Assembly (NCBI GenBank): GCA_947478865.1
Contig: CANJXF010000031.1
Span: forward strand, 1 to 47,852
Direction: 5' to 3'
DNA length: 47,852 nucleotides
Source: Verrucomicrobiales bacterium
Lineage (GTDB): Bacteria > Verrucomicrobiota > Verrucomicrobiia > Limisphaerales > CANJXF01
A program made the translations under genes and the position numbers. The notes beneath the pieces were generated by a model. It was not told the DNA's origin and made no database searches. It saw nothing but the letters and a program-made list of their open reading frames with translations. Shown one piece after another: positions 7,400 through 18,100 of the stretch (its first letter is position 1; the number at the start of each line of letters is the position of its first letter).

Positions 7400-9943
7400 T
7401 CATTTGCCTTTTGCGCCGGTTGCGATGATTTCCCTGCTGAGATTTTTCAGATCTTCAAATTGGGCCCACTGCTTGAGCGCGCGTTCATCACCCAACAGAT
7501 TTAAGCAGCCGGTGCCGGCCCAATTGTTGAAAATATAGATTCCATCAACCCCCATGTTGTACAGTTCCAATGCCCGATGCCGATAGCTGTCGGCGTCGTG
7601 AACGGTGCTTGTCCCCGGCTTTATCCCCCTGGCAATTTGCTCGTCGGTCAATTCCGTGTTCGCTGTCTGCCCGAGGGTGGCCTCAATATTCCCATAGACT
7701 TTAATTCCCGACCCTGCCGCCATGGCAACCCAGGGGCGCGCATCGTAGGGGCGATCCAAGCCGGGAAAACCGGGTATCAAGACATCGACCAGTTTCTCTG
7801 AAACCCAGGTTTGTGGATCAAAGCCATAGTGACGATAACCCGTGGCCGGCAGGCGAACAGAAATTTTTACCGGCCGATCCAGACGCTTCGCGATTTCGCT
7901 GATTTTCCCTTTCACTCCCCGCATAAACCTATTCATGGTTTCACATCGGAGGCGAACCCATCGCTCGTCCTCATCCGGAAGCTTGCGGGGATCCTGACCG
8001 TACATTCTCACGTATTCTTCAACCAAAGGGGCCTCATACCCCAAAACATCCGGGTAGCGGCAAAAGTCAAGGTTGACCCCGGCACAACCCATTTCGGCCA
8101 TTTCGCCCAGGACTCCTATGCGCTGGTCACGGACAGGTTCGTGGGCAAAACTCATTTCGCACAAGGTGCTTCCCTTCTTGTTCTTGATGCGAAATTCAGG
8201 ATGATTCTTCCAAAGTTCGCCGTTGAAAATGGGGCCATAATCGTCGGGATAATAGGCGCTCATGCGCAAAGATCCCCAGACCGGGATGCCAATTTCCTTT
8301 CCCCGGGCAGCCAGGGTGGGAAACATCGGCATGCCCTGTTTCTCAAACGCTTTAAAATTCTCAGTGGCAATGCGGTCAAACTCACGAGGCCACTTTGTCG
8401 CACCGGTGCCAAACCATTCTGCATATTTGCTCGGGTAGGAAACGGCTCCCGACACCAGCGCACAAAAATCAAGCCAGGCCGCGTCGGTATTACGGTAGCG
8501 TTCAACTTGGGAAAGCAGATTTCCCCGATTCAAGCTTGCCGATCCGAAATCACTGAATCCATCGTTGTTATAAATGACCCGGCGGTTCTCACCGGGTGTT
8601 GATTGATAGAGCGCCAATTCTTTTTGATTGGAATCCAGGCATTGAATTGCGACAAAGGTCAGACTAGCCGGGCCGCTGCCAAGCGATACCGAAAGCGATC
8701 CGGCTGAGAAATCGCCAATCCCTCCCAGAACTTCCTGCACCTGATCTCCAGATCCGCCGATGGCCTGAATGGAATGAATACGGCCGTTCCATTTCGTGCT
8801 GACCTCCGCCGCCGGCAAGCCCACTCCCAGATAGACCGCGCACGTCCCGGCGACGGGTACCGCCAACAAGAGCGGTTGGTTCGTCTTGACCTCAATTCCT
8901 GAAAAGATTTCCGCAGGCTTTGGGAGAAGCGAATAGGAAAAACGATCGAGCTTCTGTCCAGGCGGACACACCCGGTCTACCTGCCGCACGATGACCGCTT
9001 CTCCCGGCTGGAGGGATTTAATATCGTTCTCCTCCCGGATTTTGGAAACTACCTGGATTCGCCGGGTTGCCGCATCCGCTTCCAATCCCTGGCGAATGAG
9101 GGTTGCTACCAGCGTAAAAGGACCGGGCCGCAAGGACCTCGGCGTCCACCTAAAGGATTTCCATTGGTTCATTTCTGCAACCCGAATCGACGAATCCACC
9201 ACGTTTTCTTTTTCATCCAATATCTCGAGACGAAGTTGGACAAAGGGTTTTACTGAAGCCGGACCATTAATCTGGTACGCTCCTTTAATTGCGTTGCGGT
9301 CCTGGAAACGCGCCGCCTGAAGATGGGCAAACTCCAGCCGTTCATCGGGATCGCTGCTGCTCTGCAGCGAGATCATATCTTGCAAATTGTGGATGCCGAA
9401 CCCGTAATCCGCTCCGAAGGCAGTCGTATGAATTTTTATGTAGCGGGCATAAAAGCCAAGGCCCTTCAACCGCAGGGTCCAAAGTGCTTCGGGGCGTTTG
9501 GATTGGACCAGTTGAAATTGCACCGGCTTTTCCCACTTGTGGTAATGCCGGTTATCGAAACTCAAATAGATGAAAACATTGTCCGGAGTCAGTAATGGCC
9601 TGGTTTGGCTGGGGAGATCAGCCCGCAGAACTATTTCATCAATGCGATACGGACGTTTTAGGGCGACCACCAAACTCCTCCGGTCGGCGTCAAGGGCGAA
9701 CGAATCGTTCCAGCCAAACGCCCCAGCGGAGATCCGCTCCGGATCATCATCCATATCAATGTAGGCCACGCCAGCTTTCGGCACTTCAAACGTCTCCCCT
9801 GCCATTCCGAAATACGGCGCGCTCCAGGCCAACAGTCCAGCCACCATCATCTCCCGGGCGGAGATGGCTTGAAAAATCCGCCGCGTAACCACGCCCGGGC
9901 GGCTCAGACCTTTCTGCTTGTTTGTAATTTCTTGAGCTTTCAT
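7400..9943 (-). CDS. Secreted putative glycoside hydrolase with N-terminal galactose-binding-like domain
   Basis: Read from the ATG at 9943 (MKAQEITNKQ), 847 residues; an in-frame ATG at 9994 would add 17 residues. A possible Tat-like or Sec signal lies at about residues 18-50 (VTRRIFQ, then a hydrophobic stretch ending FGMAGETF). Residues 60-200 look like a discoidin/galactose-binding fold (YRIDEIVLRADLP, VFIYLSFDNRHYHKW). The C-terminal 350 residues resemble a TIM-barrel glycosidase-like protein: GIPVWGSLRMSAYYPDDYG, AGVNLDFCRYP, DVLIPGFPGLDRPYD and GIYIFNNWAGTG. NLDFCRYP is a good place for a catalytic acid. No GH number can be assigned by eye. First gene of the symporter operon. Confidence 0.75.
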   Translation of the reverse strand: MKAQEITNKQKGLSRPGVVTRRIFQAISAREMMVAGLLAWSAPYFGMAGETFEVPKAGVAYIDMDDDPERISAGAFGWNDSFALDADRRSLVVALKRPYRIDEIVLRADLPSQTRPLLTPDNVFIYLSFDNRHYHKWEKPVQFQLVQSKRPEALWTLRLKGLGFYARYIKIHTTAFGADYGFGIHNLQDMISLQSSSDPDERLEFAHLQAARFQDRNAIKGAYQINGPASVKPFVQLRLEILDEKENVVDSSIRVAEMNQWKSFRWTPRSLRPGPFTLVATLIRQGLEADAATRRIQVVSKIREENDIKSLQPGEAVIVRQVDRVCPPGQKLDRFSYSLLPKPAEIFSGIEVKTNQPLLLAVPVAGTCAVYLGVGLPAAEVSTKWNGRIHSIQAIGGSGDQVQEVLGGIGDFSAGSLSVSLGSGPASLTFVAIQCLDSNQKELALYQSTPGENRRVIYNNDGFSDFGSASLNRGNLLSQVERYRNTDAAWLDFCALVSGAVSYPSKYAEWFGTGATKWPREFDRIATENFKAFEKQGMPMFPTLAARGKEIGIPVWGSLRMSAYYPDDYGPIFNGELWKNHPEFRIKNKKGSTLCEMSFAHEPVRDQRIGVLGEMAEMGCAGVNLDFCRYPDVLGYEAPLVEEYVRMYGQDPRKLPDEDERWVRLRCETMNRFMRGVKGKISEIAKRLDRPVKISVRLPATGYRHYGFDPQTWVSEKLVDVLIPGFPGLDRPYDARPWVAMAAGSGIKVYGNIEATLGQTANTELTDEQIARGIKPGTSTVHDADSYRHRALELYNMGVDGIYIFNNWAGTGCLNLLGDERALKQWAQFEDLKNLSREIIATGAKGK

Positions 9944-10080
9944 CCTGACCCGGGCTTTGTGCATCGATATGCACTGAAACCGGAACGACGGCATTTACGT
10001 TTGACGGACTCTCCCAACATTCTTGCCCAAGGAATGGAGGACCTCAGAACCTCCCTTGTCATGATTGTATATTCTCTTAA

Positions 10081-10649
10081 TCAAGATTCGGGAGTCTCCC
10101 GATCCTTGATATGTCTTACGATTATTGCCAAGACTCGATAAAAGTTCTGACCGCCGGTTGGTGCCACATCGTAAGGACTAATAGCGGCTGGAGTAATATC
10201 TGCGTAGAGGCCCAGCCACATTGGTGGAGGATTGCAGTGCGCCACCGCCTTCAGTTCGTAAACATAAGGTCCCGTCTCAATGAAAAGGCCTGCTGGCCAA
10301 CTGAACTGAGAGGTATCCTCTAAGATTCTCATTCTTGTCTCTATCGTGCTTCGAGAAGCTGTAGCTCCGTCCCTATTCGTGTTTCCAAGCAATCCACCAC
10401 CGCCCGGCATAATAACGCACGCTGACGACGTGTGACTCGATATGAGATAGTCATGTTGGTAGCGACGCTACCCGGAGCGTCAGGAAAAGTTCCCACACTG
10501 GTTCCGACAGCAAACGAAGGAATCGCACTGAAAGGGTTGACGCCCCCTTCCTACGTCCATGTCCAGAGAACGCCGTCAATGTTGGTATACCAGCATCCTT
10601 GCACCACCGATGGGAAGGCAAAGCGGACCAGAAGGGCGAGGATCCACAT
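10081..10649 (-). pseudogene. Decayed small secreted-protein gene
   Basis: From the ATG at 10649 the frame gives a signal-like start (MWILALLVRFAFPSVVQG) and CWYTNIDGVLWTWT, then an in-frame TAG (10553-10551). It continues as EGGVNPFSAIPSFAVGTSVG to about 10435. Sense then shifts to the frame ending at 10081, where NWRDGA-like sequence, FSWPAGLFIETGPYVYELK, MWLGLYAD and YDVAPTGGQNFYRVLAIIV look coding. One stop plus one frameshift explain the pieces, about 190 residues in all. The family is not recognised. Apart from this the 9944-10749 gap holds a 15-bp palindrome at 10088-10102 and nothing else I can identify. Confidence 0.4.
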
Positions 10650-10749
10650 CGCGTGTTTGAGACTAATGATATTTTTTCCATGATTCTACATAGGTTTTTA
10701 AATAGGTTGTTACTGCGTTAATTCTGCGATTATATTTTTCTTGTTATTG

Positions 10750-11508
10750 TTATTTAGGCCCCCTGTCTGCGGTGGCATTCGGTGCGGAGTTCGGCTTGGC
10801 CCTGATTCCAGCAAGCTGGAGGACTTCCTGTTCCTTGGACAAAAGAATGTGGTCGCGAAGGGTCTTTTCTGCGCGATCAGGGTCGCCACTACCCAGAGCC
10901 CGCACCACCTCCAGATGTTGCGGAATATGATCCCCATGCGTCGCCGGCATGTTCAGCCTCACCCCCATTTGAAAACAGCAGCGAACCAGATCTTGAACCG
11001 CTAGGATGCGGGGGAGGACCAGATTGCCGCTCAAACGCGCAATTTCCGCGTGAAATTCAGCCTCCATTTTCACGACTTCCCCCCAGTCCGGCGATGCGGA
11101 AGCCGCTAGGTTGGGCAACAATTCGTCCATCTCTTTTGCCATTTCTTCCAAGCGGGCGAGTTCGGGCGGCGTGATCCGTTCGCAAGCAAGGCGGCTCGCC
11201 AAACCTTCCAGAACGGCACGAACATCAAGAAGTTGACAATATTCTTCCAAACCAATTTTGCGAACGAAGGTTCCGGAGCGATGAACCCGGCTGAGAATTC
11301 CCGCCGAAACCAGTCGTTCAAAAGCGATGCGCACCGGAGCACGGCCCATCTTCATCTTTTTAGCCACGGATTCCTCCCCAAGTTTCTGGGAGGGCCGCAG
11401 CGTGCCGTTGCGGACTTGAGCGATAACCTCGGCGGCACAACGATCTGCTTGGGAACCCAGTTTCAAATTCTTTGGCTGCGTAAATTTTGAAATCTTTCCT
11501 GAAATCAT
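10750..11508 (-). CDS. GntR-family transcriptional regulator, FCD subfamily
   Basis: The ATG at 11508 is taken; a GTG at 11532 would add eight residues, and neither has a clear ribosome site. The winged helix spans about residues 20-85 (IAQVRNGTLRPSQKLGEES, GRAPVRIAFERLVSAGILSR, RSGTFVRK). The all-helical FCD ligand domain follows, with the expected metal His residues in EFHAEIARLSGN, HIPQHLEVVRALG and TLRDHILLSKEQ. FCD regulators usually respond to organic acids or sugar acids. It is divergent from an HpcH/HpaI aldolase, with an inverted repeat in the gap. A C-terminal fragment of a close paralogue lies at 18246. Confidence 0.92.
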   Translation of the reverse strand: MISGKISKFTQPKNLKLGSQADRCAAEVIAQVRNGTLRPSQKLGEESVAKKMKMGRAPVRIAFERLVSAGILSRVHRSGTFVRKIGLEEYCQLLDVRAVLEGLASRLACERITPPELARLEEMAKEMDELLPNLAASASPDWGEVVKMEAEFHAEIARLSGNLVLPRILAVQDLVRCCFQMGVRLNMPATHGDHIPQHLEVVRALGSGDPDRAEKTLRDHILLSKEQEVLQLAGIRAKPNSAPNATADRGPK

Positions 11509-11511
11509 TTC

Positions 11512-11541
11512 TTGACAATTACTAAATTCCACACCTACTAG
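11512..11541 (+). promoter_or_regulatory. Candidate promoter of the aldolase gene
   Basis: A consensus TTGACA at 11512-11517 is followed after 18 bases by TACTAG (11536-11541), a weak -10. The -10 overlaps the inverted repeat at 11538-11549, a repressor-type arrangement. On the minus strand a TTGACT within the same repeat (11547-11542) could serve as the -35 of the GntR gene. Confidence 0.4.
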
Positions 11542-11549
11542 TCAACTAC
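11538..11549. promoter_or_regulatory. Inverted repeat, candidate GntR operator (site a)
   Basis: CTAGTCAACTAC has arms TAGT and ACTA separated by two bases. It resembles the TNGT-N-ACNA pattern of FCD-type GntR operators, except for one base less in the spacer. It lies in the gap between the GntR gene and the aldolase gene, where autoregulation would be expected. Related sites are at 12409, 19431, 19816 and 46214. Confidence 0.5.
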
Positions 11550-11576
11550 TTTTATTTGAACAGCTCAAACTAAATT

Positions 11577-12392
11577 ATGAAACACTCCAAAGTCCTTGCG
11601 AAAATTCGAGCCGGAGAAGTTGCCCGGATTTGCGCGTTGGGACATTTCCTTCCTTTTTTTCCAAAACTTGCGGCTCATTTTGGCTACGATGGCGTCTGGG
11701 TGGATGCAGAACATCGGGCTTTCGATTCGCGCGAGGCCCAGGCGCTGCTGGCTTTCCACCACAACGCGGATATTGACTGCATTTGGCGACCGCCCACCAC
11801 GGAAAAAACTGCGCTCTACCGCCTCCTGGAGGATGGTGCTACAGGGCTGATGATTCCTCATGTTTCAACTGCAGAACAGGCAAAGACCTTGGTTGCGGCG
11901 GTCAAGTTCCCGCCGCTCGGGGAGCGCGGCTTGGATGGCGCAGGTTTGGATGCTGACTTCATGACGCATGCCAGCCCCTCCTTCCCCGAGCACGCCAATC
12001 GAGAGACGCTGCTTGTGGTGCAGATCGAAACGCCGGTGGCGGTGGCAAATGCTAGTGCCATCGCAGCAATCCCCGGTGTGGACGTGCTTTTCATCGGCCC
12101 GGGGGACCTTTCCTTGCGTCTGGGATGTTGTCCTGCTCCGAGTGATCCGCAAATGATGAGCGTGCACAAGAAAGTCGCGCAGGCGGCTGAAATGCATGGC
12201 AAGGCATGGGGGCGACCAGTGGGTAGCATTGCAGAGGCTCAATCAATCCAAGAGTTGGGAGCTCGTTTCATCGTCCTCGGAGACGATTTCGGCGCAATCT
12301 ACTCACACCTCGCAAGCACGTCGGCGGATCTTGAAGCGGCATTTGGCGTCTCCTCCATCGTCCCGAACGAGGCAAGTCTGGTCACCCCGTAA
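11577..12392 (+). CDS. HpcH/HpaI-family aldolase
   Basis: A 271-residue class II (metal-dependent) aldolase that reversibly cleaves 2-keto-3-deoxy sugar acids or related hydroxy-keto acids to pyruvate and an aldehyde. Visible motifs are WVDAEH (Glu45, His46), IWRPP (Arg71, pyruvate binding), QIETPVAVAN (Glu151, metal) and FIGPGDLSLRLG (Asp177, metal). Length is normal (about 255-275). The divergent GntR/FCD regulator next door commonly senses sugar acids, so a sugar-acid catabolic step is likely. The natural substrate cannot be read from the sequence. Confidence 0.9.
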   Translation: MKHSKVLAKIRAGEVARICALGHFLPFFPKLAAHFGYDGVWVDAEHRAFDSREAQALLAFHHNADIDCIWRPPTTEKTALYRLLEDGATGLMIPHVSTAEQAKTLVAAVKFPPLGERGLDGAGLDADFMTHASPSFPEHANRETLLVVQIETPVAVANASAIAAIPGVDVLFIGPGDLSLRLGCCPAPSDPQMMSVHKKVAQAAEMHGKAWGRPVGSIAEAQSIQELGARFIVLGDDFGAIYSHLASTSADLEAAFGVSSIVPNEASLVTP

Positions 12393-12401
12393 ACAATTAG
12401 C

Positions 12402-12430
12402 CTAATTTCTAGTAGTACCACGAATATATG
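12402..12430 (+). promoter_or_regulatory. Candidate promoter and inverted repeat (site b) before pseudopilin gene
   Basis: CTAGTAGTACCAC at 12409-12421 fits the TAGT-N3-ACNA form. It is followed by gaa and a good -10, TATATG (12425-12430). The hexamer one base before the repeat (12402-12407, CTAATT) is a poor -35. Spacing matches the promoters at 19809 and 46233. The pseudopilin gene starts 110 bases downstream of the -10. Confidence 0.42.
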
Positions 12431-12540
12431 AATCCTAAGACCCACGGCTAACGCGAATCAACCCAAAGGTGCGGTGGCGAACGTTTTTGTCGCCACATGA
12501 CCTTTGAGCGCAATGATGGGCAGAAATGAATTACTAGCTT

Positions 12541-13212
12541 ATGAAAATGTATCTGAAAAGTCTCGGGCGAGCGATCAGCCGCGGCTTCACCTTGATTGAG
12601 TTGCTGGTCGTCATTGCGATCATTGCCATCCTGGCTTCATTGCTCTTACCGACCCTTTCAAAGGCCAAGACTAAAGCCGTGGCCATTTCTTGCTTGAGCA
12701 ACATGAAGCAGATTGGACTCGGGCACATCATGTACATCGATGACAACAATCAAAAAGTCGTTGACTACGCGGGTGCCTATCCTCAAACCAACTGGATGTT
12801 CAAGATCAACCGATACATCCAGAACGAGAAGGTGTATAAGTGTCCCGGCGATCCGTCCTTACGCCCCCCCCAACTGCGGACTTACCGCATCACCACCCAA
12901 AAGTCGATAGCTACGGCGGATAACGATGGTAGATTTCTTGCGGACCAACGTGCATCAGTAGTTAAACATCCGACTTCCGCGATATTTGTAGTTGATGTGG
13001 CTTATAATGGCCCTGGTTTATTGCCAATGTGGATCAATGACACGATTATCTGGGACAGCTATTATGATGCTCTGCTACCGCCAAATGATCCGCGTGTGAC
13101 TTACCCTCGTCCGCATTATCTCGGCAAAGCCTTGAACGTGTTGTTTTTTGATGGGCACGTGGCCAGAACCAAGTATCCAATTACAGCTTTGTCCTGGCAA
13201 TGGGATCTATGA
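12541..13212 (+). CDS. Pseudopilin-like protein with H-X9-DG C-terminal motif
   Basis: A 223-residue protein. A type IV prepilin-type leader of 15 residues ends in Gly before [17 protein letters not shown] (Phe16, Glu20), so this copy keeps the canonical G|F peptidase site. The body has [18 protein letters not shown] and [11 protein letters not shown], and the C-terminus carries [13 protein letters not shown], the H-X9-DG hallmark of Planctomycetes/Verrucomicrobia prepilin-like proteins. It is probably inserted in the inner membrane and part of a type II/IV-like pseudopilus or a cell-surface fibre. It stands alone before a dimethylformamidase-like gene (270 bases downstream), an order repeated at 24132-26614. 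Confidence 0.9.
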   Translation: MKMYLKSLGRAISRGFTLIELLVVIAIIAILASLLLPTLSKAKTKAVAISCLSNMKQIGLGHIMYIDDNNQKVVDYAGAYPQTNWMFKINRYIQNEKVYKCPGDPSLRPPQLRTYRITTQKSIATADNDGRFLADQRASVVKHPTSAIFVVDVAYNGPGLLPMWINDTIIWDSYYDALLPPNDPRVTYPRPHYLGKALNVLFFDGHVARTKYPITALSWQWDL

Positions 13213-13481
13213 TTCCAGTCATGGTCATTGCTCGCCGGGTATGAAACATCCTTACCTCTTCCCTCACACATTGGTGCTGGACTATCCCAATGGATTGGTG
13301 TTGATTATTGTGCGATGACGGATGAAAAAAAAGCGCTGTTATGGAATAAGCGTTTCGGCAACGGACACTCCTGCGTGGGGCATGTTTCTCTTGAAAACGC
13401 CGTTTGCTTGCCCGGAAAACCGATTGCCCGGTTGGTAGCTCCTTAAAATGTCCGGCAGTTAAATTCCAATCCATTCCAAGC

Positions 13482-15080
13482 ATGAAACCAGCCAGGCAAA
13501 ATCTTCCGCGCGCGAAAAAAATCAACGACTCCGGCATCACCCGCCGGGATTTGCTCAAGGGCATGGCCGGGTTGGGAGCGATCACCGCGCTCTCGAGTTG
13601 CTCCTCCATCGGCAAAGATTCCCGCGACCAAACCCGGTCTTCGATTCCAGGCCAAAGCGATTTGATTCGTCGTGAAAACGAAAAGCCCGGCACAAACGAC
13701 TGGCTTCTACAAAACACGCGCATCGACCCGGCCACGAAGTATCGTTGTCCGTGGATTGAAGGTTACTGTTCACGCACCAGCGTGCGCGCGGGAGAGAGCA
13801 TCAGCTTTCATGTCAGCACGAACCCGTGTGCGCCATTCAAACTCGACATTTATCGCATGGGTTATTACGGCGGAAAAGGCGGCAGGCAGGTCAAGAGCCT
13901 CGGACCTTTCCAAGGTGAAATTCAACCAGACCCGCCCATTGGGAAGAATCGGTTGCGCGATTGTCAGTGGCAGCCCTGCGCCACCATCAGAATTCCACGC
14001 GATTGGGTGAGCGGCGTCTATCTCGGCAAACTCACCACGGAACGCGAGCGCTTGCAAAGCTACGTGATTTTTATTGTCCGCGACGACCGGCGCGCGGATT
14101 TTATTTTCCAATGCTCCGACACGACCTGGCAGGCTTACAATCGCTGGCCGGATCAATTCTCGCTCTATGATGACGGCAAGAATGAATGGTATTGCGGCCC
14201 GGGCGTGGACGTTAGCTTCAACCGGCCTTATGGAAAATACTGCCAGATTCTCGACGCGCCGCTTTCGACTGGTTCCGGTGAATGGTTTCTCTGGGAGTTC
14301 CCCCTCGCTTATTGGTTGGAGGCGCAAGGCCATGACGTCACTTACATTTCCAACTTCGACACCCATTCCGATCCCCATGGGCTGCGAAGGGCCAAGGGCT
14401 TTCTCTCCGTGGGCCACGACGAGTATTATTCACTGGAAATGTATCAAAACCTTCGCGGGGCAATTGCGAGCGGGCTGAACGTTGCTTTTCTTTCCGGGAA
14501 TACCATCTGCGGACGGATCGATCCGCGCCCGGGCCCGACGGGCGTTCCGAATCGCATCTACGGTCGCACTGATTATTTCGGGCCGCGCGATGAGGCGATG
14601 ATCAAACGGTTTCCCACCATGGCGAAGTTTCCCTACCACAGCCCGAACGAAGCCCTGGTGCTGGGTGCGCGCAGCAATGTGGCGCCTTGCACCGGCGGGG
14701 CGGATTGGATTTGCACGATTCCCGACCACTGGCTTTATCAAGGCACTGAAATGAAGCTGGGCGATCGCATCCCCGGTTTGGTTGGTTGGGAATATCACGG
14801 TGAGCCAGCTGCCATCCCCGGCCTGGTCGTCGTCGCGACGGGGGCGACTCAAGACGACCCCGGCAAATTAAACGGCGGGGTGTATGCCGCCACGGTTTAT
14901 CCCGGCCCGAAAGGCAACTTTGTTTTCAATGCGACCACCTGCTGGTGGGCCGATGGTCTCGCCGAACCGCCGGGTTACGTGCGTCCCTCGGTTTATACCA
15001 CGCCCCAGGGGCCCGACCGCCGCGTCCAACAAATCACGGCCAACGTGCTCGACCGGATGCGTGCCGGCCACATCCTTTAG
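13482..15080 (+). CDS. Tat-exported N,N-dimethylformamidase large-subunit-like protein (copy 1)
   Basis: The ATG at 13482 (MKPARQNLPR) is preferred because it places a Tat motif, ITRRDLLKGMAGLGAITALSSC, at residues 20-41; the Cys could also be a lipobox. The protein has 532 residues. Similarity to the C-terminal domain of N,N-dimethylformamidase is suggested by CPWIEGYCSRTS, FKLDIYRMGYYGGKGGR, VSGVYLGKLT, QCSDTTWQAYNRWP and LSVGHDEYYS (about residue 310). DMFase uses a mononuclear iron with Tyr/Glu ligands, and the HDEYY block may hold them; that is an inference. The real substrate could be any N-acyl or amide compound. The dehydrogenase/cytochrome gene begins 34 bases later. Confidence 0.78.
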   Translation: MKPARQNLPRAKKINDSGITRRDLLKGMAGLGAITALSSCSSIGKDSRDQTRSSIPGQSDLIRRENEKPGTNDWLLQNTRIDPATKYRCPWIEGYCSRTSVRAGESISFHVSTNPCAPFKLDIYRMGYYGGKGGRQVKSLGPFQGEIQPDPPIGKNRLRDCQWQPCATIRIPRDWVSGVYLGKLTTERERLQSYVIFIVRDDRRADFIFQCSDTTWQAYNRWPDQFSLYDDGKNEWYCGPGVDVSFNRPYGKYCQILDAPLSTGSGEWFLWEFPLAYWLEAQGHDVTYISNFDTHSDPHGLRRAKGFLSVGHDEYYSLEMYQNLRGAIASGLNVAFLSGNTICGRIDPRPGPTGVPNRIYGRTDYFGPRDEAMIKRFPTMAKFPYHSPNEALVLGARSNVAPCTGGADWICTIPDHWLYQGTEMKLGDRIPGLVGWEYHGEPAAIPGLVVVATGATQDDPGKLNGGVYAATVYPGPKGNFVFNATTCWWADGLAEPPGYVRPSVYTTPQGPDRRVQQITANVLDRMRAGHIL

Positions 15081-15114
15081 CCCTACACTGAACAATCCAA
15101 TTGCCGAGATACCA

Positions 15115-18100
15115 ATGATTATGAACTTTCCTGGCTCCAGCTTACTCCAAGTGGGTAAGCGCCTTGTTCGACTTTGTTTCTGCCTGAATATCCCCCTGGG
15201 TGTTATGCCCTTGGCATTGGTTACTTTTCTCGCCCAAGCCGAGCCGCCGGAATTGAATCCGGAAAAGGACTTGCCGCGCCTTCCCGCCGTGGAACCGGCC
15301 AGGGCGTTGCAAACGTTTCAGGTGAAGAAAGGTTTCCGCATTGATCTCGCGGCGGCGGAGCCCTTGGTCAAGGATCCCATTGCCCTGTCGTTTGATGAAA
15401 ACGGTCGCATGTTCGTCGTGGAAATGGGTGATTATTCGGAACGACGAGACGAACATCTTGGCCGGATAAGTCTGTTGGAGGATACAGATGGCGACGGTCA
15501 TTTCGATAAATCATCGGTTTACGCAGAAAACCTCTCCTGGCCAACCGGCGTTATCTGTTACGACGGCGGAATCTTTGTCATTGCCACGCCGGACATTATT
15601 TATTTCAAGGACACCAACGGGGACAACAAGGCGGATGTGCGACAAGTGCTTTACACTGGTTACGGAAGCGGCATGGAGAAGTTGAATGTTCAAGGGCTTT
15701 GCAACGGTTTTAATTGGGGCTTGGACAACCGCATTCATGGAGCCACCGCGCCGGACGGCGGGGTGGTGACCAATGTGGCGCTAGCTTCGGAAAAGCCGCT
15801 CAATTTGAATGGTCGCAATTTTTCGTTCGACCCGCGCACATTGAAGATGCGCGCAGAAAGCGGGGGCGGCCAATATGGAATGAGCTTTGATAGCCTTGGG
15901 CGCAAGTTTGTTTGCAGCAATAGCGACCATCTTATGGCTTTCATCTATGACGGCCGTTACGCCAGGCGCAATCCGCTCTTCGCCATGCCGGACCCGCTGG
16001 CTTCCATTGCGGTGGATGGCGGGGCAGCGGAGGTCTATCGGATCAGCCCGGAAGAACCGTGGCGGGTGATTCGCACGAAGTGGCGCGTCACCGGTGTTTC
16101 AGAAGGCCTGATTGAGGGCGGTGGTCGTTCGGCGGGTTATTTCACGGGGGCGAGCGGAGTCACGATTTATCGCGGAAGCGCCTTTCCTGAAGATTTCCGC
16201 GACAACGCCTTCACTGGCGACGTGGGCGGAAATCTGGTGCACCGGAAAATGATTTACCAGGATGGAGTGGCCCTGAAGGCGCAGCGCCCGGCGGACGAGC
16301 AAAAATTCGAATTTCTGGCTTCAAAGGACACTTGGTTTCGCCCGGTGCAGTTTGCAAACGCGCCGGACGGAACCCTCTACGTGATTGATATGTATCGCGA
16401 AACAATCGAGCATCCCTGGTCGCTGCCCGAGCAGATGAAAAAACATCTGGACCTGAACAGCGGCAATGATCGCGGCCGCATTTATCGAATTCTCCCCGAG
16501 TCATTCAGCCAGCCGAAGTTGCCCCGGCTTGGGAAGGCTTCAACCCAACAACTCGTCGCGACGCTCGAAAACCCCAACGGCTGGCATCGTGACACGGCCG
16601 CGCGTCTGCTTTTCCAGCGCCAGGATAAATCGGCCATCGCCCCGCTCAAAAAGCTTGCCTCCCATTCGACATCGCCCCTAGGAAGGATTCACGCGTTGCA
16701 CAGTCTCGAAGGTTTGTCCGCGTTGTCTGAGGAGGATGTCCTGGCCGCCATGAAAGATGCCGAGCCCACCGTGCGCGAACATGCCATCGAGTTGTCGGAA
16801 ATTTTTTTGCACGAATCGGTTGTTTCCCAAAAGCTCTGGGAGAAATACCAGGAGCTGACCCGGGACCCTTCCATCCGCGTTCGTTTTCAGCTCGCTTTCA
16901 CCCTCGGAGAAGTCAGGCAGGCTGGCAAAGTTCGCGCGCTCCGGGATATCGTTGAGCGGGACATGGCCGATTCGTGGATGCAGGCTGCCGTGCTGTCATC
17001 ACTGGCGGATGGAGCAGGAGAAATGTTGGGCCTTCTCGCCGGAGCGGACAACGTGGCCCCCGGCAAGAGCCGAGAGGAGTTTTTGCGCAAGCTGGTGGTC
17101 TTGATTGGGGCCAGAAACGATGCCCGGGAAGTGGCCCAGGTTCTTGACCTTCTCAAGTCCGCCAGCAATCCCACGGTCTCCTTTGTGCTGGCGCGTGCAT
17201 TGGGTGACGGATTGCAACGCGCTGGAAGTTCGCTGGCAAAGGTCGGCGACATGAAAATGGTTTTCGCACAAGCCCTGCAAACAGCGGCGAATGATCACCT
17301 CGAAGAATCTTCCCGCCTTCAGGCAATTCCGCTGCTTGGAATGACCAGTTACGCCGAATCGAGAGCCACCCTGCTGAACTTACTTGATCAGACCCAATCT
17401 CAGGGGATTCAACTCGCTGCCATTTCCACCCTCGGGCGTTTCACCGAAGCTGAAGTCGGCCCCGCTTTGCTAAAGTATTGGAGCACCCAAACGCCACGCT
17501 TGCGGAGTGAAACGCTGACGGTGCTGCTGGCCCGCCCGGAACGTGCGACCGCGCTGCTCCAGGCGATCGAACAAGGCACCGTTCGTTCATCTGATTTGGC
17601 CACGGCACAAATCACTTTCCTCAAAAATCATCGCGATGAAGCAATCCGCAACCAGACTGCAAGAATGTTCGCCACCGCCAAGCCGAGCCAGCGCCAGGAC
17701 GCCATCAGGTTATTCCAGCCGGCTCTGGTTCTCCCGGGCAATTCCGACCACGGAAAAAAGCTTTATCTGGAGCGGTGCTCTTCCTGCCATCGGTTGGATA
17801 AAGAAGGTTACGCGCTCGGGCCGGATCTGGTGACGGTGAAAAATTCCGGCAAGGAAAAAATGCTGATGAGCATCCTCGATCCCAATAGTGAAGTTGCCCC
17901 CGCTTTTAGAGCGTTCGAAATTGAAACCACCAGTGGCGAAAGCTACATTGGCCTGGTGGCGAACGAAACTGCTACAAGTGTCGCGCTGCGGCAGGCTTTC
18001 GGAAAGGAAACTGTCATCCTGCGACCGCAAATCAGGAAAATTCAGAGCCAGGGAACATCCCTCATGCCCGAAGGGCTGGAAACCGGACTCAATCACCAGG

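Noticed and set aside
10088-10102. Perfect 15-bp palindrome TCGGGAGTCTCCCGA as an operator or terminator
   Set aside because: It lies at the end of the decayed gene, has a one-base centre so cannot fold as a hairpin, and no second copy was seen near another promoter.
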